A stretch of DNA of 64,000 bases, from contig NZ_JAYKGJ010000001.1 in assembly GCF_036860695.1 (NCBI RefSeq), positions 930,001 to 994,000 on the forward strand. The letters run 5' to 3'. A program made the position numbers and the translations under genes. Below are positions 1 to 7,839 of this stretch, in pieces (the stretch's first letter is position 1; every line of letters begins with the position of its first letter). Source of the DNA: Rosettibacter firmus (GTDB lineage: Bacteria; Bacteroidota; Ignavibacteria; Ignavibacteriales; Melioribacteraceae). Below the pieces are notes generated by a model. It did no database searches. It saw only the letters and a list, made by a program, of their open reading frames with translations, and was not told the DNA's origin.

Positions 1-222
1 AATTCCTAAACCTATCTGATCTGTTAAAAATCTTTGTATACCCGCAATCCCAAGAAATCCTACCAGTGTTACAAGTAAAATTGTCTGGGGATCTTTTCTG
101 CGAGCACGATAGATATTAATAAATTGTTGTGCCTTTTTATCATCATAGTCTTTCAGGAGATTTGAAATATAAATTTGTTCTTCTCCCATAATTTCTGGCA
201 TTAATTCGTAAATGTTTATCAT
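1..222 (-). CDS. TM2-domain small membrane protein (partial, C-terminus outside window)
   Basis: Reading leftward from an ATG at 222, 74 codons are open to the window edge. The first ~45 residues are polar. They are followed by a hydrophobic stretch with the pattern GFLGIAGIQRFLTDQIGLGI, which matches the glycine-rich first half of the TM2 domain (two short transmembrane helices with a conserved G..G..RF turn). A GGGAG Shine-Dalgarno sequence lies 6 bases upstream. The start codon overlaps the stop of the DUF2752 gene by 4 bases (ATGA), so the two are probably translationally coupled. The function of TM2 proteins in bacteria is unknown. The family call is inference from half a domain. Confidence 0.7.
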   Translation of the reverse strand, partial: MINIYELMPEIMGEEQIYISNLLKDYDDKKAQQFINIYRARRKDPQTILLVTLVGFLGIAGIQRFLTDQIGLGI

Positions 223-593
223 ATAGACTCCCTAAGTTTAAAGTTATTATAAGTTTTCATAACTAGCATTATGATTCTATGTAAAATGATAATTAATGCT
301 ATAAGACCCAGTGGATGTGACTTAAATGAATTTGAAAAATCAAAATGAAAAATAAAAGATATTGATCTTCCTAAACCACAACCGGGACAATATGTAATCC
401 CCATATTATTGAGTGGACAAAGTGTAAATGTTTGTTCAGCATAAGGATTTATTAGCATTAAAAATATAAATCCCATAATCCAGGCTATTGCTTCCCATTC
501 TATTTTTTTAATTATAAAATTAAATGCATTTAAATACTTTGTTATTCTACTCTTATACTTTATATCAAAACCAATTAATTTAATCTGTGCCAT
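219..593 (-). CDS. DUF2752 family membrane protein
   Basis: 124 residues. The family signature is clear: a CPLNNMG...YCPGCGLGRS segment near residues 58-76 with three cysteines, followed by a histidine-proline (SHPLG) before a second hydrophobic helix. Hydrophobic segments at about 34-50 and 95-112 predict an inner-membrane protein. The DUF2752 cysteines look like a metal or redox site, but no biochemical role is established that I know of. The stop overlaps the TM2 gene start by 4 bases, so the pair forms a small operon. No good Shine-Dalgarno precedes the ATG. The start is chosen because it gives a full-length domain. Confidence 0.8.
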   Translation of the reverse strand: MAQIKLIGFDIKYKSRITKYLNAFNFIIKKIEWEAIAWIMGFIFLMLINPYAEQTFTLCPLNNMGITYCPGCGLGRSISFIFHFDFSNSFKSHPLGLIALIIILHRIIMLVMKTYNNFKLRESI

Positions 594-709
594 TAATAAA
601 AAGAATTAGTAAAAAAATATTCTATTAAACAATTTTTATTCTCACAACATTAGTCGCTTGAAGTTCAATAAGGTTTTTTCTTTTATTACTCAAAACAAAA
701 ATAATTTTC

Positions 710-1219
710 TTAATTAAGGTACCGTTCTTTAATTACATTTAAATGATGAAGTGTGTGCCCTGCAATAATATACGCTATTGCTCTTACTGTAATATCTATT
801 CCATTAATAATACCTTTGCGTAACATCATTTCATCTGTCATTCCTTTAAACATCATAATTGTAGATTTTCTTAGCAATATAAATTCATCCAGTATATCTT
901 TAAAAGATATTGATGAATAATTAGATTCCTGTATAAATAAATTTTCATCAAATGTTACGAGTTGATTTGGATCGCTTCGAGATACTCTTAATGCTCTGCA
1001 GGCAAATATTCTTTCACTATCTACAAGATGACCCAGAACTTCTTTTATGCTCCATTTATTTTCTGCATAACGATAGTTTGATTTTTCTTCATCAATACTC
1101 TTGAAAAACTCTTCTGTTTCATTCAATTGTTTTTCAAGGACTTCAATTATATTTTCAGATGAAATTAAATCTACATACGATTTGTAGTACTGTGCATATT
1201 CATTTTCACCTGGTTTCAT
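710..1219 (-). CDS. DinB-like four-helix metal-binding protein
   Basis: 169 residues with the layout of DinB/YfiT-like proteins, a four-helix bundle that binds a divalent metal through three histidines. The likely ligands are H64 (in LGHLVDSER) and H155/H159 (in GHTLHHLN), at the positions expected for the family. Members include damage-inducible proteins of unknown function and thiol-S-transferases such as the bacillithiol transferases. The substrate cannot be told here. It has an AAGG-like Shine-Dalgarno sequence and appears to be a single gene, with 40 bases to the next gene upstream of it on the same strand. Confidence 0.85.
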   Translation of the reverse strand: MKPGENEYAQYYKSYVDLISSENIIEVLEKQLNETEEFFKSIDEEKSNYRYAENKWSIKEVLGHLVDSERIFACRALRVSRSDPNQLVTFDENLFIQESNYSSISFKDILDEFILLRKSTIMMFKGMTDEMMLRKGIINGIDITVRAIAYIIAGHTLHHLNVIKERYLN

Positions 1220-1258
1220 AACCTAACCTTTCATTTTATTATAATATCATTTTTAATT

Positions 1259-2314
1259 TCATTTTGAAGTTATATTAATATAATAGCCCTTGCTAAATAA
1301 ATACGATTTATGAAATTCAATATAATTACGAATTGCTTCTATACAAATTACCTTTGTAATCCCTGTTCTTAATATTTGTTCTTTTTCTACATAAAGATCA
1401 CCTTTATATGGCACCATAGGATTAAAATCTAAATTTCTGTCTTTAGTTAAAGGATGAATTGTATATTGAAAATCTGCTGGCACAGACTTTATTAATCCCA
1501 CGAGTTCAAAGTTTGGAACTCCATCCCGAATTGCCAGCACAATACCACCACTGGAACCACGATTAAAAACAGCATCAATTAAAAATGTATTTTTTTCTTT
1601 ACTCGAAATACTTACAAGGGCTTTAGATATCATTTTCAAATTCATCGGATAACCAAAAACATAAACAAAATTCCCCCATTCAAGTTCAGATGATTTTCCC
1701 CATGGATAATTAAAAACAGAAGCACCAATAACTTCGTTATAAGATAATTTTTTCCCAAGTAGAGCAATATCAATATTTTTATCCAAAAGTATAATATCAA
1801 GTTCACCCCCCGAAGGTAAATCGGGAATATAATTTGTCTGACGTGTTTTTATTGAAATACTCTGTATATAATCTGAAGTTGTTCCATCTGGATTAAAAAA
1901 ATAAGAAATAATTGTATCTTCAAAAGATACTACATGAGCAACCGTCAAAAAAAGTACTTTATCATTATCCTTATAAATTAAAGTAGCAGTTCCAGAAGCT
2001 GTTCTATTAAAATATACTTTTTGATTGGCTACTTTTTCAAATTCTATCGTTTTTACTTTTTCAATTGTTATATGCGAACTTAAATCGAAAATATAACTTG
2101 TATAAAAAGCTATACTATTAATTAATCGAATACAATTACTAATCTCTTCTAATTGCTTCGATGAATTTTTAAACGGAAATTCACTATCATATTTCCCATC
2201 TATAATATTAGATGGTGAATTTTTATAAAGTACATCCGAAGAACATGCATCCAAAATAAATGCAATAGATATAATGATTATAATATTTGTGAGTTTTATT
2301 CTCACTTTTACCAA
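1259..2314 (-). CDS. Lipoprotein with trypsin-like serine protease domain
   Basis: 351 residues. A hydrophobic signal ends in the lipobox ILDAC (C24), so the protein should be lipid-anchored. A chymotrypsin-fold protease domain follows, with a probable triad of H127 (TVAHVV), D182 (IDIALL) and S255 (NRGSSGG). The spacing and the GxSGG motif fit trypsin-like peptidases (Trypsin_2/S1C-type without a PDZ domain). No ATG is available. The translation starts at TTG (2314), and a GTG at 2305 is an alternative. It stands alone between DinB and the cytochrome gene, so its substrate is unknown. Envelope proteolysis is the inference. Confidence 0.75.
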   Translation of the reverse strand: MVKVRIKLTNIIIIISIAFILDACSSDVLYKNSPSNIIDGKYDSEFPFKNSSKQLEEISNCIRLINSIAFYTSYIFDLSSHITIEKVKTIEFEKVANQKVYFNRTASGTATLIYKDNDKVLFLTVAHVVSFEDTIISYFFNPDGTTSDYIQSISIKTRQTNYIPDLPSGGELDIILLDKNIDIALLGKKLSYNEVIGASVFNYPWGKSSELEWGNFVYVFGYPMNLKMISKALVSISSKEKNTFLIDAVFNRGSSGGIVLAIRDGVPNFELVGLIKSVPADFQYTIHPLTKDRNLDFNPMVPYKGDLYVEKEQILRTGITKVICIEAIRNYIEFHKSYLFSKGYYINITSK

Positions 2315-2474
2315 GAAATTTAGATTATCTTTAGTGATAATAAAGAATACAAAAGAAAAATAATAGTCTATTTTCTATTATCATTTTAAAAATTAAAAAT
2401 GAATTATAAAAAATATTATAAAAGTTTTGATAATTTTTTCTATATAAAAATTCTTTTAATGCCATCATCAATAC

Positions 2475-3986
2475 TTAAGGATTCAATCCAGTATGGCAAT
2501 CAACACATAACATACTTTTCCATTTATCACCAACGTCATTCCCCGGATGCTTAAATTCAAGTTCTGTATTAACTGAAGTAATTTGAAGGTTCTCTTTTGT
2601 TCCCTGAGAATTAATTGTATGACACAAATTACAATCTTTTTTAATTATTCTCCCTTCTTTTGAAACATGATTATCATTATGACACCTAAAACAACCCTTA
2701 AATTCCAGATGACCAATATTATTTGGATATACATCCCATCTTACTTTCATCTCTGGAAAAATATTTTTCTTAAATTCTTCTTGAATGCCTGAAATTGCTT
2801 TATCAATTAAAAATCTTTTATACTGATAAATTTCAGGATAATTATCTTTATAAAATGTATAAATATAATTTGCAATTTCTTGCATTGCAGAATTTGTCGA
2901 AGAAAAATCTTTTCCGAGAATATCCATTGCAACAAATTTTATTTGTGGTAAATCTTTAGGAATTTTCCCAGCAGTAATAGCATTATTAATAAAAATTGCT
3001 GGTGGTTTATAATTATGCGAAGGTCGATTATGACAATCCATACAATCCATTACACGAGTTTCGAGTGAATCTAAATTTATTTTTTTTGATGTATTATTCT
3101 TGTTTTCATAAACAAATACTTCTCCAGTCTTTAAATTTGTATATCTAACCCAGGGAATATTTTCTCTTTTAGAATCTGATGCTTTATATTCGATTTTAAC
3201 ATTTGGATTTATATGCCAGTGAATTCCTTCTTCGAGACCGAAAGCACTTATTTGAGATCCAATTTTCATAGTCAAAGTTATATCCCATTCAGTATTGTTT
3301 ATATCATTCAAATAATGTTTTTCGAATCTCAATTTTCTTGCATAAAACTTTTGTGGCCAGTGACATTCCTCGCAAGTTTCTCTTGCCGGTCGTAAATTTT
3401 TAATTGGTGTTTCTATTGGTTTAGGAACTGTTCCTAATGTTACAGCATAAACCTGATATAACCCTGATAATTTAGAACGAACATACCAGCTTGCACCTGT
3501 TCCAACATGACATTCCACACAAGCTACTCTTGCATGTGGCGAGTTTTGATATGCTGTGTATTCAGGTTTCATAACACTATGACACAATTTTCCACAGAAT
3601 TCTACAGATTCTGTAAAGTGAAATGCTTCGTAACCTCCGACAGCTGATGCTAATAGAAAAATTGAAGTCCCTATTGAAAAAATCATAAATGCATTTCTAT
3701 GACGTATATCATTTAAATCAATTACAGGCCAATCTTTCTCAGCACCTATCTTCTTTTTTTTATCTTTAACTGTTTTCCTCCACATACCAACTGGTATTAA
3801 TATCAGACCAAAAATTAATACAGCTGGTAAAGCAATGTATATTATTAAACCCAGATATGAATTATCTTTTCCAAAAATAGAACTTACTACAAAAAGAAAT
3901 ACAATCATAAAAAAACTTATTAGAGCAATAGTTGCCCCTACAAGAGAAATCCAGTTTTGTGTTGAATGTGGTAATTTTATTTTCAT
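2475..3986 (-). CDS. Heptaheme NapC/NirT-type inner-membrane cytochrome c (ImcH-like quinol dehydrogenase)
   Basis: 503 residues. Three hydrophobic helices (about 12-36, 45-68, 98-118) precede a periplasmic part with seven heme motifs: CGKLCH (131-136, a CX3CH variant), CVECH (156), CEECH (205), CMDCH (315), CFRCH (432), CNLCH (452) and CVDCH (494). The stretch after the first heme has the NapC/NirT pattern (HSVMKPEY, then SPHARVACVECHVG). Family members oxidise quinol and pass electrons to periplasmic cytochromes. The length, heme count and membrane anchor resemble ImcH of Geobacter, an inner-membrane cytochrome used for high-potential extracellular acceptors. That comparison is from memory. 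No partner reductase lies next to it. It needs the Ccm machinery encoded at 18-21.7 kb. Confidence 0.8.
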   Translation of the reverse strand: MKIKLPHSTQNWISLVGATIALISFFMIVFLFVVSSIFGKDNSYLGLIIYIALPAVLIFGLILIPVGMWRKTVKDKKKKIGAEKDWPVIDLNDIRHRNAFMIFSIGTSIFLLASAVGGYEAFHFTESVEFCGKLCHSVMKPEYTAYQNSPHARVACVECHVGTGASWYVRSKLSGLYQVYAVTLGTVPKPIETPIKNLRPARETCEECHWPQKFYARKLRFEKHYLNDINNTEWDITLTMKIGSQISAFGLEEGIHWHINPNVKIEYKASDSKRENIPWVRYTNLKTGEVFVYENKNNTSKKINLDSLETRVMDCMDCHNRPSHNYKPPAIFINNAITAGKIPKDLPQIKFVAMDILGKDFSSTNSAMQEIANYIYTFYKDNYPEIYQYKRFLIDKAISGIQEEFKKNIFPEMKVRWDVYPNNIGHLEFKGCFRCHNDNHVSKEGRIIKKDCNLCHTINSQGTKENLQITSVNTELEFKHPGNDVGDKWKSMLCVDCHTGLNP

Positions 3987-4105
3987 ATCTGTTCTCTATA
4001 AAATTATCATTGTATACACTTAAATTAAGAAATGAATATTTTAGAAAAAATTAAATAATATGTTTTTTCAAATTATTTTTAAGTAAAGATTATCTAAATT
4101 ACACA

Positions 4106-4681
4106 ATGAAAAAAGCCTTAAAATATTATATCATCCATAAACCATATGGAGTACTATCGCAATTTACAGATAAAGAAGGGAGAAAAACATTAAAATCTCT
4201 TTATAATTTTCCTAAAGATGTTTATCCGGTTGGAAGATTAGATATGGATAGTGAAGGTTTATTAATTTTAACAAATGACAAATTGCTCACAGATTATTTA
4301 TTGAATCCTTTAAACAAACACGAGAGAGAATATTATGTTCAGGTTGAAGGTATCCCAACAGAAGAATCTCTTCAGAAACTAAGGGAAGGTGTTATAATTC
4401 AAGGAAGAAAAACATTACCTGCAAAAGTAAAAGTAATTAACACGCCTGATTTTCCCGAAAGAGTTCCTCCCATTCGATTTAGAAAAACAATTCCTACATC
4501 ATGGCTAAGTATAACAATTGTTGAAGGTAAAAATAGACAGGTTAGAAAAATGACAGCTTCTGTTGGATTACCTACTCTTCGACTAATTAGAGTAAGAATA
4601 AAAAATATTTTACTTGGAGATTTGAAACCTGGAGAAGTTAGAGAATTAACTAAAATGGAAATTAGTGGACTTTATAAATAA
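4106..4681 (+). CDS. rluE: 23S rRNA pseudouridine synthase, RluE type
   Basis: 191 residues of the RsuA/RluE family, which isomerises uridine to pseudouridine in rRNA. The catalytic motif PVGRLDMDSEGLL contains the conserved aspartate. Further family blocks are FTDKEGRKTL near the start, YYVQVEGIP, and IPTSWL...EGKNRQVRKMTASVG near the end. There is no N-terminal S4 domain, as in E. coli RluE, whose sequence it follows closely from memory (target U2457 of 23S rRNA). It is transcribed alone and is convergent with the btuB-like gene across a shared hairpin. Confidence 0.9.
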   Translation: MKKALKYYIIHKPYGVLSQFTDKEGRKTLKSLYNFPKDVYPVGRLDMDSEGLLILTNDKLLTDYLLNPLNKHEREYYVQVEGIPTEESLQKLREGVIIQGRKTLPAKVKVINTPDFPERVPPIRFRKTIPTSWLSITIVEGKNRQVRKMTASVGLPTLRLIRVRIKNILLGDLKPGEVRELTKMEISGLYK

Positions 4682-4711
4682 TCCCCTGCTAATAAAATTA
4701 TAGCAGGGGAT
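4681..4711. terminator. Bidirectional hairpin between rluE and btuB-like gene
   Basis: A perfect 11-base inverted repeat, ATCCCCTGCTA / TAGCAGGGGAT (4681-4691 and 4701-4711), has a 9-base AT loop. It begins inside the rluE stop codon and lies 21 bases from the stop of the convergent receptor gene. The U-tract is weak on both sides (TCGTAAATATT on the plus side), so termination is inferred from stem strength and position. Confidence 0.7.
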
Positions 4712-4732
4712 CGTAAATATTATATTCAAATT

Positions 4733-6655
4733 TTACAGCTTTACATTACAGCCAATGTAGAAAGTCCTGCCCAGAGTACCATAATAAAGAACTTCTTCAT
4801 AATCTTTATTAAATAAATTTTCCACACGTCCATAAATTTCCAGATAACTAAATAGTTTATAGGTAAGGGATAGATTTACAATCGAATAATCACTCATTGT
4901 AATTCGTTTAGCAGGATAAAAAGAAAAATCTTTGTCATCTCGTTTTCCAACATATTTTAATGATGTATTAAATGTTATTTCATCATTTATTTGATAACCA
5001 AGATATAAATAAAATTGATGCTCTGGTCTTCTCAGTAATGGTTTATTAAAATCAACGCTTCCTTCATATTTATCTTTTGTATAGTTATAAGTATAATTAG
5101 CATTTATGAATAAACCATTAATATTTGTTAATGTAGAATAAAATTCAAATCCCTTCGATGCAGCTTTAGCAATATTAATTGTTTTATAATTAGCATCGTA
5201 TCCAAACATATCTTCTAAATCAAGATTAAAATAAGTTATACCAAGAGAAATTTTTCCATTTATAAAAAATTGTTCTATGCCTAACTCCCAGCCTTTACTT
5301 TTTTCTGGTTTTAATTCGGGATTACCAAAAAGTGGATCATATAAATTAAAAAGTGATGGAGCCTTGAAACCTGTTCCATAACTTGCTTTAATCTTTGTAT
5401 TAGTTGAATTCAAGTAATAAGCAGGTGCTATTCTAAAAGTTGTAACAGTACCATATTTTTCGTTTTTATCAATTCTAAATCCTACTGATGCAAAAAGTGA
5501 ATTGGAAAAGTTTAATTGATCCTGCAAATAAAGTCCTGTAGTTCGAATTGATTTTTCTGGGAAAATACTTTCATATGGACCCCATTCAGAATTACTTTTA
5601 TAACTTGTATTTGCTTTTTCTAACTCTGTTTCAATTCCAAGAGTAATTAAATTATTTTTTATAAAATTAAAATTGTTTTGCCAATCGAATTTAATTCTTT
5701 CAGCATGATTATTACTGCTTGAAGAAGTAAAAGGTCTAATATCATCTGTTTCATCATTTGCATTACTCAATCTTTTAAAGTACGAAGCAGAAAAAAATTG
5801 TTCCCATTTATTATCAAACAAATTTGAAGTTAATTGACTTTTAAATATCTGTTCTTCAACATCATATTTAAAATTAGGATCGTCGCCTTGTTTTTCGTTC
5901 TGGTCTAAATCAGTTTTTAGTTTAGAATACTTGTACATAAAATTCAATTTTAAATTAGAAAGTAAATTCAAATTTATCTTTGAAGTTATAGCATTATTAT
6001 TAAATCCATCTGTTTCATTATTACCATATTTTGCATTACTTGCCGAAATTCCTTTGCTTCCAGTTCCCGAAGCAGATAAATAATAATCAATTAATTTATA
6101 ATTTCCTTGAAAAGAGAGATTCCCTTTATAGAAAGAATGAGTTCCCCCTTCAATCGAAAGAGAATAATACTTTTTTTTCTGCGATCCTTTAGTAATAAAA
6201 TTAATAACACCCGCAATTGCATCTGAACCATATAAAGTACTTTGAGGACCACGAACTATTTCAATTTTTTCAATATCATCTATATTAAGGATAGAAAAAT
6301 CAAAAGCATTGTTTGGAGAAGAAGCATCATTAACTTTAAAACCATCAATAAAAACAAGTGTATGATTTGAATTAGCACCACGCATAAAAAGGTTTGCAAT
6401 TTTCCCATAACCTCCTTGTTGAACTATGATTAGTCCCGGCACTTCTCTAAGTACCTCAACAACACTATTATAATGCTTTTTTGAAATCTCTTCTGCTGTA
6501 ATAATTGTAACAGAACTTGCAAGAGAATAATAAGGTGTTTGAGTTCTATTAGCAGTTACAACAACTTCAGATAAAGTTGTTTTAAGAGTATCTGATTGTG
6601 ACAGTAATAAATTATTAAGAAGAATTGAAACAGTTATAAATAAAAATTTTTTCAT
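4733..6655 (-). CDS. btuB: TonB-dependent outer-membrane receptor, BtuB-like (cobalamin uptake)
   Basis: 640 residues from the ATG at 6655, chosen because it begins a clean signal peptide (MKKFLFITVSILLNNLLLSQ) and has a GGAG Shine-Dalgarno sequence. An in-frame extension to 6751 would run into the riboswitch leader. A TonB box (SEVVVTANR) is followed by a plug domain (EVPGLIIVQQGG, FIDGFKVND, RGPQSTLYGSDAIAGVINFIT) and a beta-barrel ending in an aromatic-rich strand. The upstream cobalamin riboswitch is what makes B12 or a corrinoid the probable substrate. The barrel alone does not prove it. Energy would come from ExbB/ExbD/TonB, one set of which is encoded at 41.7-44.2 kb. Confidence 0.9.
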   Translation of the reverse strand: MKKFLFITVSILLNNLLLSQSDTLKTTLSEVVVTANRTQTPYYSLASSVTIITAEEISKKHYNSVVEVLREVPGLIIVQQGGYGKIANLFMRGANSNHTLVFIDGFKVNDASSPNNAFDFSILNIDDIEKIEIVRGPQSTLYGSDAIAGVINFITKGSQKKKYYSLSIEGGTHSFYKGNLSFQGNYKLIDYYLSASGTGSKGISASNAKYGNNETDGFNNNAITSKINLNLLSNLKLNFMYKYSKLKTDLDQNEKQGDDPNFKYDVEEQIFKSQLTSNLFDNKWEQFFSASYFKRLSNANDETDDIRPFTSSSSNNHAERIKFDWQNNFNFIKNNLITLGIETELEKANTSYKSNSEWGPYESIFPEKSIRTTGLYLQDQLNFSNSLFASVGFRIDKNEKYGTVTTFRIAPAYYLNSTNTKIKASYGTGFKAPSLFNLYDPLFGNPELKPEKSKGWELGIEQFFINGKISLGITYFNLDLEDMFGYDANYKTINIAKAASKGFEFYSTLTNINGLFINANYTYNYTKDKYEGSVDFNKPLLRRPEHQFYLYLGYQINDEITFNTSLKYVGKRDDKDFSFYPAKRITMSDYSIVNLSLTYKLFSYLEIYGRVENLFNKDYEEVLYYGTLGRTFYIGCNVKL

Positions 6656-6780
6656 TGAAGTTACTCCTTTTTTGTTTAATAAAAAATTAAAGATGTAACT
6701 TCGTGGGTTGATGAGTTTGAATGAAATACGATTTGTAACTTCGTAAATCAAACCTCACCCGCGAAGGTTGATTTAATTCG
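6656..6780 (-). promoter_or_regulatory. Expression platform of the cobalamin riboswitch (predicted RBS sequestration)
   Basis: On the minus strand the element ACGAAGTTACA occurs twice (plus-strand 6694-6704 and 6734-6744). Its core GAAGTTAC is the exact complement of GTAACTTC (6657-6664), which overlaps the last base of the GGAG Shine-Dalgarno of btuB. An imperfect long stem (6705-6720 with 6748-6760) separates the two copies, leaving one in the loop and one just outside. This looks like a translational on/off switch in which one copy masks the ribosome-binding site. There is no terminator-like U-run after the stem. Confidence 0.65.
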
Positions 6781-6957
6781 AAATTTGCGGCAGGTCTCCT
6801 GGCTCGAGATATCGTTTAAAGCCTTCCCACCTTTAAACAGGCAGTGGCAAAATTTTAAACGACATTAAATCTCTCACAGTTGCGGGGCAGCACCGGATTC
6901 TAAGCTTCAAGCTTACCACCGGTTTCCCTATTAAGTCCTTACGGACACCGCAAATTT
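6781..6957 (-). promoter_or_regulatory. Cobalamin (AdoCbl-type) riboswitch aptamer
   Basis: The minus strand carries all core blocks of the cobalamin riboswitch in order. A perfect 10-bp P1 stem is made by 6948-6957 and 6781-6790. Then come GGGAAACCGGTG, GAATCCGGTGCTGCCCCGCAACTGT (split here around 6876-6900), GCCACTG, and the terminal B12 box GAGCCAGGAGACCTGCC (6789-6805). It sits directly upstream of the btuB-like receptor and should repress it when corrinoid is plentiful. This aptamer occupies most of the only gene-free stretch over 300 bases (6656-7170). The rest is the switch platform and the sdh promoter region. Confidence 0.97.
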
Positions 6958-7091
6958 TTAAGAATGCATTTGCAAAGTTAAAAAAATTTTAAAACTGTGC
7001 AACAGAATTTATTACTAATATATAATTGAAAAAGATATTTAATAAACTTATCTTAATAAATGCATATTAAATTTATGGTGCAAACTTGATT

Positions 7092-7106
7092 ATTCCTGAT
7101 AGGAAT
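7092..7106. promoter_or_regulatory. Inverted repeat upstream of sdhC (candidate operator)
   Basis: ATTCCT-GAT-AGGAAT is a perfect 6-bp inverted repeat about 65 bases before the sdhC start in an AT-rich leader. Its position suits a transcription-factor site. I do not recognise the factor, and a 6-bp arm can occur by chance. Confidence 0.3.
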
Positions 7107-7170
7107 ATATTTCTCTTCCAATTAAATCTTCCCTCAAAAGCTAATAAATTCAAAATATAGGAGAATTTTA

Positions 7171-7839
7171 ATGAACTGGTTTTTAAATGCATTAAAGTCT
7201 TCTATTGGTAAAAAAATTATTATGGCTGTAACAGGGGTTTGCATTATGATTTTTCTTATTATTCATCTCATCAATAATCTTTCACTTTATGGTGGCCCCC
7301 AGCTATTCAACACAGTTGTAAAAAATCTTGATATAATAAAACCAATAGTAAGAATAATCGAAATTATTTTAGCACTAATCTTTATCTTTCATATTTATGA
7401 TGGGGTAAAGCTTTGGTTTGAAAACAGAAGAGCAAGACCAATTAAGTACAAAATTAATGCTACTTCTGAAAATACAGATATTTTTTCTCGAACTATGATA
7501 TGGAGTGGTAGTATTATTTTTATTTTTCTTGTTATTCATTTAAGAACATTCTGGATATCATTTAATTTAGGACATCCTCTTGCACAAAGTCATAATTATT
7601 ATCAAATAGTAGTAGAAGCTTTTCAAAGTCCAGTTTACTCTTTCTTTTACATAGTTGCACTAATTATAATGGGTTTTCATTTAATGCATGGTTTTCAAAG
7701 TGCTTTTCAAACTTTTGGCTGGAACAATAAAAAATATTTTCCTGTTATTAAAATGCTTGGTGTGATTTATACTTTAATTATGGTTATTGGTTTTGTATCA
7801 ATTCCAATTTACTTTTTATTTTTCTATGGAGGTAATTAA
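7171..7839 (+). CDS. sdhC: Succinate dehydrogenase/fumarate reductase cytochrome b subunit (b558 family)
   Basis: 222 residues with five hydrophobic helices, the single-subunit diheme anchor type found in Bacteroidota, epsilon-proteobacteria and Bacillus. Histidines in helix positions suitable for two b hemes are H32 (IIHLINN), the FHIYDG histidine, VIHLRTFW and GFHLMHGF. It anchors SdhA/SdhB to the inner membrane and exchanges electrons with quinone. A good Shine-Dalgarno sequence (AGGAGAATTTTA) precedes the ATG. The stop overlaps the sdhA start by one base. Confidence 0.93.
   Translation: MNWFLNALKSSIGKKIIMAVTGVCIMIFLIIHLINNLSLYGGPQLFNTVVKNLDIIKPIVRIIEIILALIFIFHIYDGVKLWFENRRARPIKYKINATSENTDIFSRTMIWSGSIIFIFLVIHLRTFWISFNLGHPLAQSHNYYQIVVEAFQSPVYSFFYIVALIIMGFHLMHGFQSAFQTFGWNNKKYFPVIKMLGVIYTLIMVIGFVSIPIYFLFFYGGN

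Noticed and set aside
6656-6751. Longer N-terminus for the BtuB-like receptor
   Set aside because: It would translate the riboswitch platform and bury the signal peptide. The start at 6655 has a GGAG site.
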